In this document: piece after piece, positions 59,401 to 64,000 of the stretch
Layout of the letters: the number at the start of each line of letters is the position of its first letter
How positions within the stretch are numbered: position 1 is the stretch's first letter
Assembly (NCBI GenBank): GCA_949130495.1
Contig: OX422215.1
Coordinates: 525,681,755 to 525,745,754, forward strand
Length of the DNA: 64,000 bases
Direction of reading: 5' to 3'
Source: Sambucus nigra
Lineage: Eukaryota > Streptophyta > Magnoliopsida > Dipsacales > Adoxaceae
Made by a program: the position numbers and the translations under genes
Notes under the pieces: generated by a model
Databases searched by the model: none
What the model was told of the DNA's origin: nothing
Seen by the model: the letters and a program-made list of their open reading frames with translations, nothing else

Positions 59401-59704
59401 TTCAATTCATTTATTCTTTTACTGCATTTTGATTTACGGCTATTCGATTTGGTTGTATTATGTTAAACTGAGTATCCGATTATTTTATTTCATTTCAGTT
59501 TCATATATATAAACTGTTGTGATTGATTTATTTGGTTGGTTTGGTTAAAAAGACTAGTTAAATAAAAATTTTGACGCCAACCTAATAGGTAATTAGTAAT
59601 TAAATTGGTTTTCGACAGTGATGCTGAGAATGAACCATATGAGACTTCTGTTTTAATTTGGTATAGGATTGGTGACCCAGTATTTTATTCGGTGGGGTGT
59701 CGTA
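56438..59704 (+). mobile_element. Solo LTR H
   Basis: 3267 bp from TGTAATACCATGCAC to GGGGTGTCGTA (expected ...CACA). Flanks are CTTGT (56433-56437) and CATGT (59705-59709), 4 of 5 matching. No PBS, interior or second LTR is present, so it is a recombined solo LTR inside G. Its layout parallels F: telobox AACCCTAA (56921), GAG|GCAAGTG (57063-57070), an AATCGATTCG palindrome pair (57408-57443), a block shared with F (about 58330-58510), and a perfect-arm hairpin (59250-59271). Confidence 0.78.
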
Positions 59705-60423
59705 CATGTCCACTAATTTAACCCTATTATTTCATGTGACTTCAAATATCAATTTTCTTCATTCTAATAGTATTTATAACACATTTGTGGGAATTTTTTC
59801 TACATTTAATCATTTCCTCTTAAAACCCATTTCAACATGATTTATCAAGTCTAAAATGCCATTTTCTATCATACTACATGATTCTAACACATGTTAAGGA
59901 GGATTTCAAGCCTAGAAATTCCTCAAAAATGAACTAAACAAGATATAAATCATGGGATTACATTTTTCTTGATTTCTTTCCATATTTAAAGATAAAAATT
60001 CCATTTATTCATAAAATACCCATTTAGGGTTTATCTTCTTTTAAAAAAATCCACTTTTGCAAAATTTAGTATATTAGGAAATAATTTCATTTTTGGTATG
60101 AAATATCATTTAGCATGCATCCTACATATTTTTCATAGCTAGAAACCTGGAAATCTTAGCAAGAGGAAAATCCTACCTTATGGTTTGAAGAGGAGACAAA
60201 TAAAAGGATGAATATGGAAGTTCCAAACTCCACATACTCCAATAAGACCTCCAAAATACTCCAAAGCTTCTCTTACTTGTTTGACTCTACCCACTTATAC
60301 CCTTGATAGATCTTGAGGATTAAGAACAAGGCTTGAAAATGGTGCATAATGGTGTATTATGGTGGTGACAAGGTGTAACTATGGTGGAAAATGGTTGGGA
60401 AAGAAGATGAACTCTTGAAACTT

Positions 60424-60452
<29 letters not shown>
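60424..60452. repeat. (GA)n microsatellite
   Basis: About 14 GA units; on the minus strand it is a CT run in the putative leader of G. Confidence 0.95.
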
Positions 60453-60456
<4 letters not shown>

Positions 60457-60666
60457 ATGGATGAAGAAAATGGTTGGATAAGTCCCATCCTCTCTCCAAA
60501 TAACCCATAAAAATGATTTAAAAAAAAAATCCCCAGATGGTATACATGATTTTGATCACCTAGTTCTCTTAGAGGTCAATACATCATCAATCCAAGGGTC
60601 CAAAATACGAGAGCACACAAAGGCATCTTAAAATATTAAATTTCTTAAGCGGTCAACGAGATCACA

Positions 60667-60811
60667 TCTCATTCGAATGAGAATAGAAATCTCATTCGAA
60701 CAACGTTAGAATGACATACTAACGATGGGAAAAATCCTAAACAAGAGGAACTTCTCATTTGAACCAAAAGGGACTTCATTCGAATGATGTGAGACATCGT
60801 TCGAATGACCG
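60667..60811. repeat. ATTCGAAT palindrome cluster in G LTR
   Basis: CTCATTCGAATGAG, CTCATTCGAA, CTTCATTCGAATGA and TCGTTCGAATGA occur within 145 bp. This is G's counterpart of the TTCGAA arrays in A and B. Confidence 0.8.
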
Positions 60812-60916
60812 TAACTTTCGTTAAAATAATAGAAACCTTTAAAATTACAAATTTGCCCACTATATTTCCAAAAAATTTCCTAAGGGCCACAAGAACATTC
60901 AATTACCAACAACCAT

Positions 60917-60918
<2 letters not shown>

Positions 60919-60976
<58 letters not shown>
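60919..60976. repeat. (TA)n microsatellite in G LTR
   Basis: About 58 bp of TA repeat. Confidence 0.95.
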
Positions 60977-60978
<2 letters not shown>

Positions 60979-61053
60979 ATTCAAATCCTAATATTTCTAC
61001 ATATAATAAAAATTACACGTGAAAGGAATCAAATCTCGAGAGTGGGTATTACA

Positions 61054-61073
61054 TTCTCCCATCATTTAATATA
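61054..61073 (-). promoter_or_regulatory. Polypurine tract of G
   Basis: On the minus strand AAATGATGGGAGAA leads into the LTR start TGTAATACCCAC. Confidence 0.65.
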
Positions 61074-62664
61074 ATTAAATTTGGGACATAAAAATAATAA
61101 CTCATCCTCCTCTTGTGTTAAGGTGATGTTTAAGCTATTTAAGTTACCCATCCCAAACAACCTAAATAAACATGAGATTCTACTCCCAAACCTGTAAATG
61201 ACCGGAGGTGATATAATTTCATCATTAATATATTTCTTCAACAGTTTTAAGTTTAATTCATACGTTAATGTGCTCGTACTCTAGGATAGGTTGATGTGTT
61301 AATAGTAATTGTCTGATTAAATATTATTCCATCATTTTTAATTTTGTTAAGTTATCTTTAAAAAATATATCCATCTCTAATTTAACAGTTTGTAATGTTC
61401 TCAAGTCACATCTCAGTATATATACATCTATATTATATTATTACCACAATACTCTTGAGTCATAAATATATGATTATACATCGCTAGAATGAGTCATAAA
61501 CCAGTACGAACATATCAAGTACTGCAACACAAAATCACATAATCCACAATATTCGTGAGTGCACATAACTCACATTTAATCTCAGGGACTTCGCTCGAGA
61601 CCGTAAATAAAAGTACAAAGGTCTTCTCAAACTTATAACCTCAAAGCCTCAGGAAGGAATAATCACTACGCATTCCCGTGTATCAACTGACCTTCATACA
61701 CAAGTAAGTTAAATGCCTAATATTCCAACTTTAATAAACGAGGTTTCAGTTAAATGAGTTTTGACCCCAAACCTAGATTTTAAAGCTCGACACCCATTAA
61801 TGGTGAAAATATGACCCCAAAATTTAAACGAGCTAAAATACATAATTAAAGCAAGAAATGAACCTAGTTAATAAATTAAAACAACTAATTAACCAACAAA
61901 AACCAAATACATGGTAAGTAAATGAAGAACAAAGAAAGACATATAGGAAATAAAGCATTAATTAAATGGAAGGGAAGATGAATAATAACGTACAATACAA
62001 AAAATAGGTTGAAACCCTAGAGAGAAAGAATTTCACAAAGAGAAAAGTGTAAAACAAAACTAAAATGAAAGGTTTGTTACAAATAACACAAGGTCTAGTT
62101 AATATAGTAAGTGGAAAATAAAATAAAGGAAAAAGAAATAAAAAGAAAACTAGCACCCAAAATCTGTAGGACCCGGTCGACCGCGATCAAGGGGTTAGTC
62201 AAACGCGGGTCAAGGTTGATGCCCCTGTCTTGCTCATAGGATAAATTTTGAAAGACCGATAGACCGGGGGCTCAAGGTTAGTCGATCGATGCCATAATTT
62301 CTTGGATACTTTGGTCTTTACATGGGAGAAAAGGTAACAAACGAAAAGGGCTTTAATTTCTTCATTCGAACTCGAAACGATGTGTCATTCATGGAAATGC
62401 GAAGGTAACTCAATGAACTACGCTTACATGGAATTCCACTGAGCTGTAGATGAAGTATTAAATGACTAAATTTCCCTTAAAGTTGAGTCAGATGATGAAA
62501 CTTCCTCTAAAAGCAACCAATCCACACTTAAGCTTTCCAATACCTACAAAATCTCAATTATACCTCGCAAAGCATATAAACATGCAAAAAAGATGTTTTA
62601 TGGTTAATGATCATAAATATAGGCATAAGGAATGCAAAAGAACAAAGACGCAGTATTCGTGACG
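61074..62664 (-). other. G interior remnant and probable Athila-like LTR of element J
   Basis: No coding motif is visible. The right end (about 62664) is the start of an LTR read on the minus strand, judged from the adjoining polypurine tract. The boundary between G's interior and J's LTR could not be placed. Within it, 62165-62292 holds GGTCGACC, GACCGATAGACCGGGGG and GTCGATCGATG, a decayed version of the palindrome pairs seen in C and F. Confidence 0.45.
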
Positions 62665-64000
62665 TATTAGACCCCCTAACTTAAACATTGCCAGTCCCTA
62701 GTAATGAAACAAAACAAAACCAGTCCAATAGAAGGCGGTGTAAAACTTATATAAGCATAAAATATAAATGCCACTTTAGTAGGGAACACGACTAAATTTA
62801 GAATATGCAATAAGCCATTAAACCCATAGGTTGACCTAGTAGACGAGTACTATCTCGTGAGGGTTTTCAGGGATGAAACCCACAAACATCAAAGTTTCCT
62901 CAAAAGGTATGCACAACCACATGCGACAAGCCCAACAATAATGAAAAATATTTCAAACATGTTATTAGAAAAGTGAATGAATGAATTAAAAAGTTTGTAT
63001 TATTAACATTATAGAATGAACATCGATGAATTGAAACCTTAAAAGTGGAAGAGCGAGCACATGCAAGGTATGAGTTGGAATTTTTTTTATAAACCGGATA
63101 AGCATTAACGGGTGCATATAAATTAATCCTCATCGGTGTATACGCTCAACAAATGAAATCACTATGAATGGGGGGTAATACATGGTACATACGGGCATAA
63201 AGAGTAGATGTAAATGAAAACAAGACCGTGCATATTTCACTAAAGAAGAATGCTATATATAAAATGAAAAGCATGTAATCTCAATGAAAGATATTGTCAT
63301 TAAAGGAGGTGAAATGTATTTTCATAGATCATCAAAATTATTATGACTTTTGAATTGAATTCACCCTAGGATCACATAGGACTTTTATAGCGCTGTAATG
63401 TAGATTTGGGGTTAAGTTTAAAAAATTAAAGGATTATTTACGGATTCAAATGTGTTTGGGGATGAAACTTTGAATAATGGAAAATTATGGACAATTTCAA
63501 AATTTCAAAATGATTTCCATAATAAGCATTAGATATGAAATTGGAGAGTGACAAGGATTATTTAACACTATATACATCATATACAAAATTTCTCTATCTT
63601 TTTTCCTTCTTTTTCTCATATTTTCTTCTTTCCTTTTCAACTTTTCTTTTGTTTTTCACTTCTTTCTTTTCTTCACTTTTCTCACTCTCACATGCTTAAT
63701 TGCAACCACAAAATAATAACATCATTCAATCCCGAATATCATTCCAAATAAAGGTATGTAAGGTAATATGTATGGTTTATAACTCCAATTTGGAGTTGGT
63801 TATGCGATTATCGAGTCAAAGAAAATTTGAAAATGATGCTCAAGTAATACATTTCAAAATATGAACTCAAATAATGAACGATTAAATGAAAGAATAGTGA
63901 GATTATCGACAAAATTAACGTTTTCAAGGAGGAAGATTAGTGTATAAAAACTCACAAATAAAGAAAAGCCTAAAGCTCACTCGATGTAAGTATATACAAT
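62665..64000 (-). mobile_element. Element J: Athila-like 3' untranslated region (partial)
   Basis: On the minus strand ACTAGGGACTGGCAATG is followed by TTTAAGTTAGGGGGTC, the arrangement typical just before the 3' LTR of Athila elements (an inverted CTAGGGACTRGCAA motif and then the polypurine tract). The rest to the window end is AT-rich with no ORF of note and a pyrimidine tract at 63596-63690. The env-like or pol part would lie to the right. Confidence 0.5.

Larger units (their letters stand above)
55216..61053 (-). mobile_element. 3' LTR of element G, split by solo LTR H
   Basis: On the plus strand it runs TGTAACTCCTCGACC ... GTGGGTATTACA, and the next bases (TTCTCCCATCATTTAAT) read on the minus strand as a polypurine tract. 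G therefore lies on the minus strand with its interior to the right. Without H the LTR is about 2.57 kb. It contains a gene-like leader with (GA)n and a donor-like ATAAG|GTAGGA (minus, near 60172-60180). An ATTCGAAT palindrome cluster lies at 60667-60811 and a (TA)n at 60919-60976. Confidence 0.75.

Noticed and set aside
1..64000. Host protein-coding gene or ribosomal RNA gene
   Set aside because: Every convincing protein motif belongs to a retrotransposon; no rRNA-like or multi-exon host gene signal was seen, though a very diverged small gene could be missed by eye.

Overview
This window is plant nuclear repeat DNA, probably pericentromeric or other gene-poor heterochromatin. I found no host protein gene, rRNA, tRNA or CRISPR array. 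Nearly everything is Ty3/gypsy LTR retrotransposon sequence stacked by nested insertion. Plant origin is indicated by primer-binding sites of the TGGTATCAGAGC type, a chromodomain-tailed pol, a Tat-type element with a second RNase H, an Athila-like junction, MITEs and plant-type promoter motifs. Elements are labelled A to J here.

Left tower (1-26272): element C (minus) has its left LTR split by element A (plus), and A has its 3' LTR split by element B (minus). B (7941-18670) is complete, with two LTRs of about 2.9 kb, gag, protease, RT, RNase H, integrase and chromodomain. It is flanked by the 5-bp duplication TAGGG, and its reading frame is broken by many stops. A has related LTRs but about 5 kb of non-coding interior. 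C keeps only gag between its LTRs.

Middle (26272-31587): a small inverted-repeat element, a probable older LTR (I), then the 5' LTR, leader and decayed gag of element D (plus).

Right tower (28424-61053): D is split by E (31588-53782, plus, Tat lineage). E carries gag, protease, RT, RNase H, a second RNase H, integrase, a 63-bp tandem array and a long antisense extra ORF. That antisense ORF is split by F (39511-50130, plus, target duplication GGCAT). F has unusually long LTRs (3.75 and 4.46 kb) and a gag-only interior, and one F LTR is split by a hAT-like MITE. After E, D resumes with protease and RT and stops inside RNase H, where the LTR of G (minus) begins. G's LTR holds a solo LTR (H). 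From about 62.66 kb an Athila-like element J (minus) runs off the window.

Shared logic: B has the only gag-pol in which gag, protease, RT, RNase H, integrase and chromodomain are all still recognisable. A and F lack pol but share B's LTR ends, primer-binding site and a conserved leader just after it. That fits pol-less elements mobilised in trans by B-like relatives. The most interesting candidates are: (1) a conserved splice layout, AG|GCAAGT (GC-type donor) inside the LTR and pyrimidine-AG|ATG at gag, which would remove most of the LTR, the PBS and the leader; (2) family-specific palindrome clusters in the LTRs of at least six families; (3) an antisense gene in E with what looks like its own host-style promoter and leader intron.
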